A stretch of 64,000 nt of DNA from NCBI RefSeq assembly GCF_021026295.1, contig NZ_JAJNDA010000003.1, forward strand, positions 124,001 to 188,000. The letters are read 5' to 3'. The notes beneath the pieces were generated by a model. It worked only from the letters and a program-made list of their open reading frames with translations, was not told where the DNA came from and did not search any database. The stretch comes from Actinomycetospora soli (lineage in GTDB: Bacteria; Actinomycetota; Actinomycetes; Mycobacteriales; Pseudonocardiaceae). Made by a program: the position numbers and the translations under genes. Position 1 is the first letter of the stretch. Each line of letters opens with the position of its first letter. This document shows, piece by piece, positions 8,167 through 16,353 of the stretch.

Positions 8167-11100
8167 ATGCCGACGACCGTCACCACCACGCCCTACGGCG
8201 CGGCGGCCTACAACGCGCTGCGGCGAGCCGTCCACGAGGCCAAGAGCGGAAACCCGCTGGAGCTCGTGACCATCGTGGTCCCGTCCGAGCGCATCGGCGT
8301 CGCAGCCAGGCGAGCGCTCGCCCGTGGCGACCACGAGCATCCACCGGGGATCGCCGCCCTCTCGATCCTCACGCTGCGGCGGATCGCTGAGACACGCGCC
8401 GCCAACCAGCTCCTCGCCCAGGGCCGGCGGCCACTCACCGGCCCGAGCCTCGCCGATGCAGTTCGCCGCCGACTCTCCGCAGAGCCCGGACCGTTCGCAC
8501 CCGTCGCTGAGCACATCGGCACCGTCCGCGCTCTCGCCGAGGCGCACCGCACCCTGAAGCCGCACACCGCTGCGACCCTCGATGCCCTCGGGAACGACGA
8601 GGTCGTCCGCGGCACAGTCGCCCTTCACCGCGCACTCGCCGCGGACCTCCACACGACTACCTACGACGAGACCGACCTCCTCCGCGCCGCGTCCGACCAG
8701 GCTCACGACGGCGGGAAGCTCGTCCTGTTCCTCCCCCAGGACCTCGACCTGCCCGAGCTGACCCTCCTGCAGACGCTGAGCCGCACAGGGGACCTCCACG
8801 TCGTCCTCGGTCTCACCAGCCACGAGGACGCCGACGCCGGCCCGCTCGCGGTCGCACGAGCTCTCGGCCACGACCTCCAACCCGACGACGACGCCATCCC
8901 CACAGCCGCTCGCGTCCTGCATGCCTCGGACCCCGACGACGAGGTCCGGGCCGTCGTCCGCCGTGTCGCCGAGGACCTCGCAATCTACGAGGGCCATCGC
9001 ATCGCGGTCCTGCACGCGAGCGCCGATCCCTACGCCCGCCTCCTGCACGAACACCTTCGTCGGGCTGACATCGCCTTCTTCGGGCGCGGTATCCGCCCCG
9101 CCGTCGAGACGGCCTACGGCCGCACGGTGTTGCGCCTCCTTGCCCTACCGGACCATGACTTCGCCCGGACCGAGGTCCTCGGCGTCGTCGCAGGCGGTCC
9201 CGTTCATCACCGTGATCAGCACGCGCCGAGCAGCGCCTGGGAACGCGTGTCGCGGGCCGCCGGCGTTACTCGCGGCGCGGCGTGGTCGCGCCTCGAGACC
9301 TTCGCGAGTCACGCTCGGACGAAGGCCACCGACGAGCGCCAGCGGGAGGCCGCTCGCGAGTGGCTCGCCGCCCGTCACGACCGCGACGCCGACACCGCTG
9401 ATCAGCTCTTTGCCTTCGTCGCCCACCTGCAGGCCGAACTCAGCCGGCTTGACGACGCCGACACCTGGGCCGACGCCACCTACGCCGTCAGGAACCTCCT
9501 CGAGCTTCTCGCCGACGACCTCCCGCCCGAGGACGCCGCAGCTGCGCGCCGCGTCGACGCGACTCTGACCGCCGCCGGGACCGGTTTCACCGCCCCGTCC
9601 CGACGACGAGTCATCGAGCTCCTCGAGCTCGAACTCGACGCCGTCCTCGACCGCGTCGGCACGATCGGCGTCGGTGTGCACGTGGGTCCTGTGTCGGAGG
9701 GCATCGGCGACGACGTCGACCGCGTCTACGTCCTCGGCGCCGCGGAGGGCCTGCTGCCACCGCGCACCGCCGACGATCCGCTGCTTCCTGACCGAGCGCG
9801 CGCTCGCACTCACGGCACGCTCCCCACGACCTCCGAGCGAACCGCCCGCCGACACCGCCACGTCCTCGCCGCGCTCGCGGCCGCGCCTCGAGAAGGCCGG
9901 ACGATGAGCTTCCCGCGCGGGGATCTCCGCCGGGGTGGCGAGCGGGTCCCCAGCCGATGGCTGCTCCCGACCCTACGCGCGCTCGGCCGCGACCGTGGCC
10001 TGCAGGCCACGAAGTGGCGCGAGATCGACCACCGCTTGGAGCCGTCGACCTCGTACCCCGCTGCGCTCCTTACCACCGGCACACCCGCCTCAGCGCAGGA
10101 GTGGCGTCAGGTCGCCGCGGTCGCCGGCACTCTCGACGGCGACGAGACCATCACACGCGCCCAACGCCTTCGTCGGGAACGCGCGTCCGAACAGTTCACC
10201 GCGTACGACGGCAACCTGGCCGGTGAGGACGTCCCGGACCCGACCGCCAGCGACCGCCTCTCCCCCACCGCCCTCGAGGACTGGGTGCGCTGCCCGCACG
10301 CCTACTTCCAATTCCGGCTCCTCGGGGTGGGCCCTGTCGAGGAGCCGGAAGAGGTCGTGCAGATCTCTGCGGTGGAGCGCGGGTTCGTGCTGCATGACGT
10401 CTGGGACAAGCTGGTCAACGCCGCCCTCGCCGAGGGCTGGGCACCAGGTCCGGGCGAACCGTGGCCACCGCGAGCCGCTGATCGCCTCGAAGCGCTCGCG
10501 GAGTCCGCGTTCGAGGAGGCCGTGGAGCGCGGCGTCACCGGCGCGCGGCTGCTCTGGGACCAGGACCAGCGCACGCTCATGCGCGACCTCACCACGTGGC
10601 TGGCCAAGGACGACGAGCGCCGCCTCCGGCTCGACGAAGCCGTCCCCATCGGCGCCGAGTACGCCTTCGGACAAGGGACCACGCCTGCCGTCGGGATCGA
10701 GCTCGGTGACGGTCGTCAGTTGCGGCTGCGCGGGACGATCGACCGAGTCGATCGTCGTCGGGACGGTGGCCTGGCCGTGACCGACTACAAGACGGGGCGC
10801 GCCGACTCCTACAAGGCGATCACGCCGGACGACCCGACGGATCACGGCCAGCGCCTCCAGCTGCCGGTGTATGCGCTCGCGGCACGGGCGAACTACGGCG
10901 ACGGCCCGGTGCGCTCCGAGTACTGGTTCACGAGTCTCAAGGGCGGATTCACGCCGATCGGCTACGACGTGACCGACGACGTCCTCGAGGAGACCCGCCG
11001 CGTGCTGCGGGTGATCGTCGACAGCATCCGCGACGGCGTCTTCCTCGCGCGGCCGCCGAAGTCCTCCTTCTGGGGTTGTGCATGGTGCGCACCGGACGGG

Positions 11101-11187
11101 CTGAGTACCGAGCACGTCCGCGAGGTCTGGGACCGCAAGCATTCCGGGGCGGAGCAGCTGCGGGCGATGCTCGGGGAGGGTTCATGA
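8167..11187 (+). CDS. AddB/RexB-like helicase-nuclease subunit
   Basis: 1006 residues. The N-terminal three quarters look like an inactivated SF1 helicase core: there is no classical Walker A, which is normal for AddB. The C-terminal part is a RecB-type PD-(D/E)XK nuclease: RLRGTIDRVDRR then VTDYKTGRAD at about residues 856-885, followed by QLPVYALA. AddB proteins bind an Fe-S cluster through one cysteine before the nuclease and three after it. Here VRCPHAYFQF supplies the first and FWGCAWCAPDG supplies only two more, so the fourth ligand seems absent. The stop overlaps the AddA-like start as ATGA. With that partner it would resect double-stranded DNA ends, in repair or in phage DNA degradation. 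The GGGGGGAG ribosome-binding site fixes the start. Confidence 0.85.
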   Translation: MPTTVTTTPYGAAAYNALRRAVHEAKSGNPLELVTIVVPSERIGVAARRALARGDHEHPPGIAALSILTLRRIAETRAANQLLAQGRRPLTGPSLADAVRRRLSAEPGPFAPVAEHIGTVRALAEAHRTLKPHTAATLDALGNDEVVRGTVALHRALAADLHTTTYDETDLLRAASDQAHDGGKLVLFLPQDLDLPELTLLQTLSRTGDLHVVLGLTSHEDADAGPLAVARALGHDLQPDDDAIPTAARVLHASDPDDEVRAVVRRVAEDLAIYEGHRIAVLHASADPYARLLHEHLRRADIAFFGRGIRPAVETAYGRTVLRLLALPDHDFARTEVLGVVAGGPVHHRDQHAPSSAWERVSRAAGVTRGAAWSRLETFASHARTKATDERQREAAREWLAARHDRDADTADQLFAFVAHLQAELSRLDDADTWADATYAVRNLLELLADDLPPEDAAAARRVDATLTAAGTGFTAPSRRRVIELLELELDAVLDRVGTIGVGVHVGPVSEGIGDDVDRVYVLGAAEGLLPPRTADDPLLPDRARARTHGTLPTTSERTARRHRHVLAALAAAPREGRTMSFPRGDLRRGGERVPSRWLLPTLRALGRDRGLQATKWREIDHRLEPSTSYPAALLTTGTPASAQEWRQVAAVAGTLDGDETITRAQRLRRERASEQFTAYDGNLAGEDVPDPTASDRLSPTALEDWVRCPHAYFQFRLLGVGPVEEPEEVVQISAVERGFVLHDVWDKLVNAALAEGWAPGPGEPWPPRAADRLEALAESAFEEAVERGVTGARLLWDQDQRTLMRDLTTWLAKDDERRLRLDEAVPIGAEYAFGQGTTPAVGIELGDGRQLRLRGTIDRVDRRRDGGLAVTDYKTGRADSYKAITPDDPTDHGQRLQLPVYALAARANYGDGPVRSEYWFTSLKGGFTPIGYDVTDDVLEETRRVLRVIVDSIRDGVFLARPPKSSFWGCAWCAPDGLSTEHVREVWDRKHSGAEQLRAMLGEGS

Positions 11188-14100
11188 CGACGACCGCGGC
11201 ACTTCCCGACGACGAGGTCCGCAACCGGATCCGCCATGACCTCGACTCGACGCTCTTCGTCGACGCCGGCGCCGGCTCGGGTAAGACCACCGTGCTGGTC
11301 GATCGGATCGTGCAGTTGGTCGAGTCCGGGATTCCGCTGCGGCACATCGCCGCGGTGACGTTCACCGAGAAGGCAGCGGCTGAGCTGCGCGACCGGCTGC
11401 GGGAGGCGTTGGAGGAGGCCGGTCTCGACCAAGCGGGCCGCGAGTTGGACGGGGCCGCTATCGGGACGTTGCACTCGTTCGCGCGACGCATCCTCTCCGA
11501 GCACCCGCTCGCGGTCGGGCTGCCGCCGCTGGTGGACGTGCTCGACGAGGTCGGGTCGCAGGTCGCCGCCGACCGGTGGTGGCGTCAGCTCCAGATCGAG
11601 CTGCTCGACGACGACGAGACCGCGCCACTGATCCGGCTCGGCCTCGCCGCCGACATGAAGCTCGACCACCTCCGTGAGCTGGTGATCGAACTCGAGTCGA
11701 ACTGGGATTTGGTCGAGGAACGACTGGCCGGAGTCGAGCCGCCAACGACGCCGTACGTTGACGTCGGCTCGTACCTGGCGCGAGCACGCGCCCTCCTCGA
11801 TCGCCGCCGCGAGTGCACTGACCCGTCGGACAAGCTGCTCGCCAGATTCCCGCTGCTCGAGGACTGGGTGCGCCAGGCCGAGGCGACCGACGACGGCGCG
11901 CAGCTGCTCGACCTGATCGACGAGATCCCGTCGTCGGGCAATGGCGGGAAGGCTGCCGCGTGGGGCGGGCAGGCAGCGGCCATCAAGGCGGAGTTCAAAC
12001 AGCTCAGTGAGGACGGCAAGGCCGAGCAGGCGGCCGTCATGAATCGGGTCGTTCGGTGCCTGCTGCCGCGCCTGGGCCGCGAGGTCTTGACGGCGGCCGA
12101 GGGTCGCGTCCGCGAGGGGCGACTCCGATTCCACGATCTCCTGGTGCTCGCTCGCCGCCTGGTCCGGCAGTCCTCCTCCGCGCGAAAGGACCTGCAGGAG
12201 CGCTACCAGCGCCTCCTGCTCGACGAGGCCCAGGACACCGACCCGATCCAGGTCGAGCTCGCGGTACGCATCGCCGGTGGTGCAGAGGCCGACGGGCTGT
12301 GGCCCGACGTCGTCGTACCGCCGGGTTCGCTGTTCTTCGTCGGTGACGGCAAGCAGTCGATCTACCGGTTCCGTCGCGCCGACATCGGCGTCTACCTCGA
12401 GACCCAACGCCTCGGCGAGACCGTCGCGCTGACGACCAACTTCCGCTCCTCCCCCGAGGTCCTCGACTGGATCAACGCCGTCTTCGGCCGTCTGATCCAG
12501 GACGAGCCCGGCGTGCAGCCCGAGTACCGGGCGCTCGACGTCGACCCGCACCGAGCCGACGGACACGGGGCCGTGACGGTGCTGGGGTCGGAGGCGCATC
12601 CCGGCGGCCGCGAGACGACGGCGGACGATCTCCGTCAGGCGGAGGCGCGCGACATCGCCGGGCTGATCGTGACGGCGTTGCGCGAGGGCTGGACGGTCGG
12701 TGACCGCAGCACGCGGTGGGCGGAGCGGCCCGTCCGCCCCGATGACATCACGATCCTGCTCCCGACCCGGAACGCGATCTTCGCGATCGAGACCCAGCTC
12801 GACGAGGCCGGTATCCCCTACCGCACCGAAGCGGCGTCGATCGTCTACTCGGCGACCGAGGTGCGGGAGCTGATGACGTGTCTGCGCGCGGTCGACGACC
12901 CGACCGACGAGCTCGCCGTCGTCGCGACCCTCCGCAGCTCGCTGTTCGGGTGCTCGGACGTGGAGCTGTGGCGATGGCGCCGCGACGACGGGTCGTGGAA
13001 CCTCTTCGCGCCCCGCCCGGGGTCGGAGCCGGTCGGGCTGGCGCTCGATCAGCTGCGGGATTGGTCACGAGCTCGATCTCGGCTGGCCCCTGCCGAGCTG
13101 CTGGACCTGGTGCTGGAGCGACGGCGGGTCCTCGAGGTCGCGGTCGACTCTCCTCGGTACCGCGAGGTCTGGCGCCGGCTGCGGTTCGTCGTGGACCAGG
13201 CCCGCGCGTGGTCGGAGGCCGAGCGCGGCTCGCTGCGCGAGTACCTGGCGTGGGCGGCACGGCAGGCCGACGACTCGGTGCGGGTCACCGAGACCGTCCT
13301 CCCCGAGACCGACACGCGCACCGTCCGGATCACCACGATCCACGCGTCGAAGGGCCTGCAGTTCGCGTTCGTCATCGTGGGCGGGCTGTGGTCGCCTGGC
13401 TATCTGGGTCGGCCGACGGTGCTGTGGCCGTCATCGGGAGGTGTCGAGGTGGCGCTGTCGGCCAAGCTCCGCACGACGGGTTACGCGGACGCCGACGTCG
13501 TCGAGAAGGCGATCGAGCACGGCGAGCGCCTTCGCCTGCTGTACGTCGCGTGCACGCGGGCCGAGTCGCGCCTAGCCGTGTCGTTGCACCGCAAGGAGAC
13601 GCCGCCCGGCAAGGAGGACCCGGCGTGCGTCTCCTCCGAGGTACTGGCCCGGGCGGCCTTCGAGGTCCCGTCCTCGACGTTCTCGACGCCCGGACCGTCG
13701 CGCTGGCGCGCCGAGGCCGAGCCGGCTCGGCCCGAGCCGACGCCGTGGGAGTCGTGGAGCTCGGCGCACACGCTCGCGGCGGATCGGTCGGCGGCGCGCG
13801 AAGCCGTGTCGGCGACGGCGATCGCCCACGGTGAGGTGTCGTTGCCGTCGTTCCCGCCAGGCCTGGTGAAGGACCCGGTCGACCTCGAGCTTCCGCCCTG
13901 GCGCAAGGGTCGCTACGGGGAGGCCTTTGGACGGGCAGTCCACGCCGTGCTGCAGACGATCGACTTGGCGACCGGCGACGGCCTGCGCGAGCTCGCCGAG
14001 TCGCAAGGGGCGGCCGAGGGCGTCCTCGACGCGGTGGACGACGTCGAGGCGGCCGTGCGCTCGGCGCTGGCCTCGGCAGTCGTTCAGCGCGCCGCCGCCC

Positions 14101-14393
14101 GCCCGCACTGGCGGGAAACCTACGTCGGAACCGTCGTCGACGGGACTCTCGTCGAGGGCTACATCGACCTGCTCTACCGCGACGACGACGGCCTCGTCAT
14201 CGTTGATTTCAAGACCGATGCCAGCATCTCCGCCGAGACACTCGCTGCCTATGAGCGCCAGCTCCAGGTCTACGAGCGGGCGTTGTCCGACTCGACCGGC
14301 GAGCAGATGATCCGCTCGATCCTGCTCTTCCCGCATCCCGGCGGTGCCGTCGCCCGAGCAAGGTCGCGTGAGGAAAGGACGGAGCCCCAGTGA
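11184..14393 (+). CDS. AddA-like UvrD-family helicase-nuclease
   Basis: 1069 residues from ATG 11184, coupled by ATGA to the AddB-like gene; in-frame extension further upstream is rejected. Motifs in order: Walker A DAGAGSGKTT (about 27-36), VTFTEKAAAELRDR (motif Ia), LLLDEAQDTDP (about 345, motif II), GDGKQSIYRFRR (about 386, motif III), TTIHASKGLQF (about 716, motif V) and RLLYVACTRAESR (about 782, motif VI). The C-terminus has GYIDLLYRDD then IVDFKTD (about 1006), a RecB-type PD-(D/E)XK nuclease. It is thus an active motor plus nuclease, the AddA partner of an AddAB-type end-resection enzyme. Actinobacteria usually use AdnAB or RecBCD for repair, so a second AddAB-like pair in an island beside a NucS-like gene suggests a defence-specialised copy (inference). 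Confidence 0.9.
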   Translation: MTTTAALPDDEVRNRIRHDLDSTLFVDAGAGSGKTTVLVDRIVQLVESGIPLRHIAAVTFTEKAAAELRDRLREALEEAGLDQAGRELDGAAIGTLHSFARRILSEHPLAVGLPPLVDVLDEVGSQVAADRWWRQLQIELLDDDETAPLIRLGLAADMKLDHLRELVIELESNWDLVEERLAGVEPPTTPYVDVGSYLARARALLDRRRECTDPSDKLLARFPLLEDWVRQAEATDDGAQLLDLIDEIPSSGNGGKAAAWGGQAAAIKAEFKQLSEDGKAEQAAVMNRVVRCLLPRLGREVLTAAEGRVREGRLRFHDLLVLARRLVRQSSSARKDLQERYQRLLLDEAQDTDPIQVELAVRIAGGAEADGLWPDVVVPPGSLFFVGDGKQSIYRFRRADIGVYLETQRLGETVALTTNFRSSPEVLDWINAVFGRLIQDEPGVQPEYRALDVDPHRADGHGAVTVLGSEAHPGGRETTADDLRQAEARDIAGLIVTALREGWTVGDRSTRWAERPVRPDDITILLPTRNAIFAIETQLDEAGIPYRTEAASIVYSATEVRELMTCLRAVDDPTDELAVVATLRSSLFGCSDVELWRWRRDDGSWNLFAPRPGSEPVGLALDQLRDWSRARSRLAPAELLDLVLERRRVLEVAVDSPRYREVWRRLRFVVDQARAWSEAERGSLREYLAWAARQADDSVRVTETVLPETDTRTVRITTIHASKGLQFAFVIVGGLWSPGYLGRPTVLWPSSGGVEVALSAKLRTTGYADADVVEKAIEHGERLRLLYVACTRAESRLAVSLHRKETPPGKEDPACVSSEVLARAAFEVPSSTFSTPGPSRWRAEAEPARPEPTPWESWSSAHTLAADRSAAREAVSATAIAHGEVSLPSFPPGLVKDPVDLELPPWRKGRYGEAFGRAVHAVLQTIDLATGDGLRELAESQGAAEGVLDAVDDVEAAVRSALASAVVQRAAARPHWRETYVGTVVDGTLVEGYIDLLYRDDDGLVIVDFKTDASISAETLAAYERQLQVYERALSDSTGEQMIRSILLFPHPGGAVARARSREERTEPQ

Positions 14394-15799
14394 CCCAACT
14401 GTTCATCGTCGACGACGCGCGGGCAACGCCGGCCGAGGCGACGAGCCTGCCCGACTCCGAGCTGAGGGAGCGCGAACACCTTCAGGAGTGGGTCATCACC
14501 AACCCGTCGGTACTCGGCGACGACGTCTTGGTGATCACCTCGGAGTACAACCATTGGGTCGCGGAAAGCGATGGGGTGCCGGCCCGCGACCGCCTCGACG
14601 TCCTTGGCCTCGACGAAGCCGGACGTCTCGTCGTGGTTGAGCTCAAGCGCGGCGTCGCCACGCGTGACATCCATCTTCAAGCCATCACCTACGCGGCTTT
14701 GGTGTCACGCTTCACCCTCGACACTCTCGCCCAAGCGCATGCCGAGTTCCTCACCCGCAGGCTCGATAAGCCCGTCACAGCGGAGGAGGGTCGTTCGCGG
14801 ATCGTCGACCACGTCAGTGACAATCTCGACCCTGACGTTCTCAAACGTCCGCGCCTGGTCCTCATCGCTTCGTCTTTCCCGAAGCAGGTCACCTCGTCGG
14901 TCGTCTGGCTCTCCGAGATGAGCCTGGATATCTCACTGGTCCAAGTCTCGCTGTGGCGGGTGGCAGATCGGCTAGTCGCTGACTTCTCCACCATCTACCC
15001 CGTCCCTGAGGTGGAGGAATTCACCCTCGCTCCAGAGCGGGTGAAAGCGGGCGAGGTCACCAAGCGCATCGATCAACGAGCGCGCAGCAAGAATATCGTC
15101 CAGCTCCTGGTTGAGTCCGAGTCGATACCTTCGGGGACAAACCTGCGGATCGTCCCCCACGGGACGACGGCAGAGGCTCGCAAGGCGCTTGAGGCTTGGC
15201 TGGACGAGGACAGCGCGCGTCGCGTAGCGATCTGGACCGGGGAGTCGCCCAAGGCCATCCGTTGGCTGGGCGATGACTACACACCGACCGGCGTCGCCAA
15301 CGACGTGCTCGGCCAGACCACGGGGAGCAAGGGAGCGATCCAGGGTCCGGCGTGGTTCGTCCTCGATGACCCGACCTGCCCTGGTGACGTAGACCCTGAG
15401 CAGTGGGCCGAGTTCCAGGGCAAGACTCTGGTCGAAATCGCTCAAGCGCTCGGCCTGTACTTGGCCGCCGAACGGCGCGCACCGATCATCGACCGACTTC
15501 TCGCTTCCGACGAGCCAGCGGAGGGCCAAGCCCTCACGATCGTCGTGCCGCCCCTCAAGCGGAACGTTGACAGCATCCGCTCCTGGCTCGCCGAGGACTC
15601 GAGCCGCGTTTCAGCGACGTGGCGCCAAGATCCCGACACGCAAGTGATCTGGGCCTACGACGGGCAGGCCTGGTCCATGAAGAGACTCGCTAGCGAGATC
15701 CTCCGGCTCAGCCTAGGCGTCGAGACCAACAACGTCTGGGGGCCGAACTGGTTCCAGGTCGCGGACGGTCGCACCTTGAGCAAGATTGCAGATATCTAG
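14390..15799 (+). CDS. NucS-like nuclease with two C-terminal W/GPxWF repeats
   Basis: 469 residues from GTG 14390, overlapping the AddA-like stop (GTGA), so it is the third gene of the operon. Residues about 66-107 contain ARDRLDVLGLD, VVVELKRG and QAITYAALVS, the core of NucS/DUF91 PD-(D/E)XK nucleases. The C-terminal half has two copies of a ~65-residue module, at about 265-325 and 395-462. Both contain WL-x-EDS-x-R, an x-I/V-x-W core and a GP-x-WF ending (GPAWFVLDD and GPNWFQVADG). The layout resembles RAMA/DUF4357-like nucleic-acid-associated modules, but I cannot assign the family firmly. Genomic NucS in Actinomycetota does mismatch repair and is shorter and differently placed. This copy is probably an accessory nuclease working with the AddAB-like pair. 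Confidence 0.75.
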   Translation: MTQLFIVDDARATPAEATSLPDSELREREHLQEWVITNPSVLGDDVLVITSEYNHWVAESDGVPARDRLDVLGLDEAGRLVVVELKRGVATRDIHLQAITYAALVSRFTLDTLAQAHAEFLTRRLDKPVTAEEGRSRIVDHVSDNLDPDVLKRPRLVLIASSFPKQVTSSVVWLSEMSLDISLVQVSLWRVADRLVADFSTIYPVPEVEEFTLAPERVKAGEVTKRIDQRARSKNIVQLLVESESIPSGTNLRIVPHGTTAEARKALEAWLDEDSARRVAIWTGESPKAIRWLGDDYTPTGVANDVLGQTTGSKGAIQGPAWFVLDDPTCPGDVDPEQWAEFQGKTLVEIAQALGLYLAAERRAPIIDRLLASDEPAEGQALTIVVPPLKRNVDSIRSWLAEDSSRVSATWRQDPDTQVIWAYDGQAWSMKRLASEILRLSLGVETNNVWGPNWFQVADGRTLSKIADI

Positions 15800-15840
15800 A
15801 GCTTCACCGTCCGCGGCACCTTCACTGAGAGCGAAGCCCA

Positions 15841-16317
15841 ATGATTCAGAACATCTCAGCAGTAGTGACGGCGGTCGGGGTACTGCTCGCTGCGCTGTCG
15901 ATCCGAGCCGCTCAGCGCCAGAGACTCCGATCCTTCGAGTCGTTCTACGTAGAGCGATACTGGTCCCTCATGGACTCTCTGTCGTTACCGGCGATCAAGC
16001 TCGACCCGGACTATAAGCGATGCCCGTCCGACGAGAAAGTCGTCTACTCGTACCTTCGCCTGTGCGAGGACGAATGCGAACTCCGAGAGAAAGGTTGGAT
16101 AGGAGACGCCACCTGGAAAATCTGGACAGACGGAATGGCGGCTCAATTCGATCGAGAACCGTTCGCACAGACTCTAAAGGAGGTCCGAGATAAGTACGGT
16201 AAGACTCAGTACAAGCTGCTTCAAGAACTTCAGGATCAAGAATGGAAAGCTGCCACAATCCACCCCAAGCTCGTACATCGAGTCAGGGCCGGCCTCACCG
16301 GGACCTCTGGGGTCTGA
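15841..16317 (+). CDS. Small AT-richer membrane-anchored hypothetical protein
   Basis: 158 residues from ATG 15841. A single N-terminal hydrophobic helix (ISAVVTAVGVLLAALSI, about residues 5-21) is followed by a basic cluster (RAAQRQRLRS) and a soluble, charged, helical domain with three Cys. This suggests a type I or signal-anchored membrane protein with a cytoplasmic tail. Hand-counted GC is about 50-55%, clearly below the ~70% of the genes on either side, which suggests later acquisition. The family resembles uncharacterised short membrane proteins of actinobacterial islands (DUF4760-like), with low certainty. It lies 41 bases after the NucS-like gene and is convergent with the SNF2/HhH gene. 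Confidence 0.6.
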   Translation: MIQNISAVVTAVGVLLAALSIRAAQRQRLRSFESFYVERYWSLMDSLSLPAIKLDPDYKRCPSDEKVVYSYLRLCEDECELREKGWIGDATWKIWTDGMAAQFDREPFAQTLKEVRDKYGKTQYKLLQELQDQEWKAATIHPKLVHRVRAGLTGTSGV

Positions 16318-16353
16318 CTTGCACGAAGGAGAATCGCTAGGTCGTTAGTAGAG

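Noticed and set aside
10090-12599. Minus-strand ORFs of 350 and 545 codons under the AddB/AddA genes
   Set aside because: Shadow frames of strongly supported plus-strand helicase-nuclease genes.
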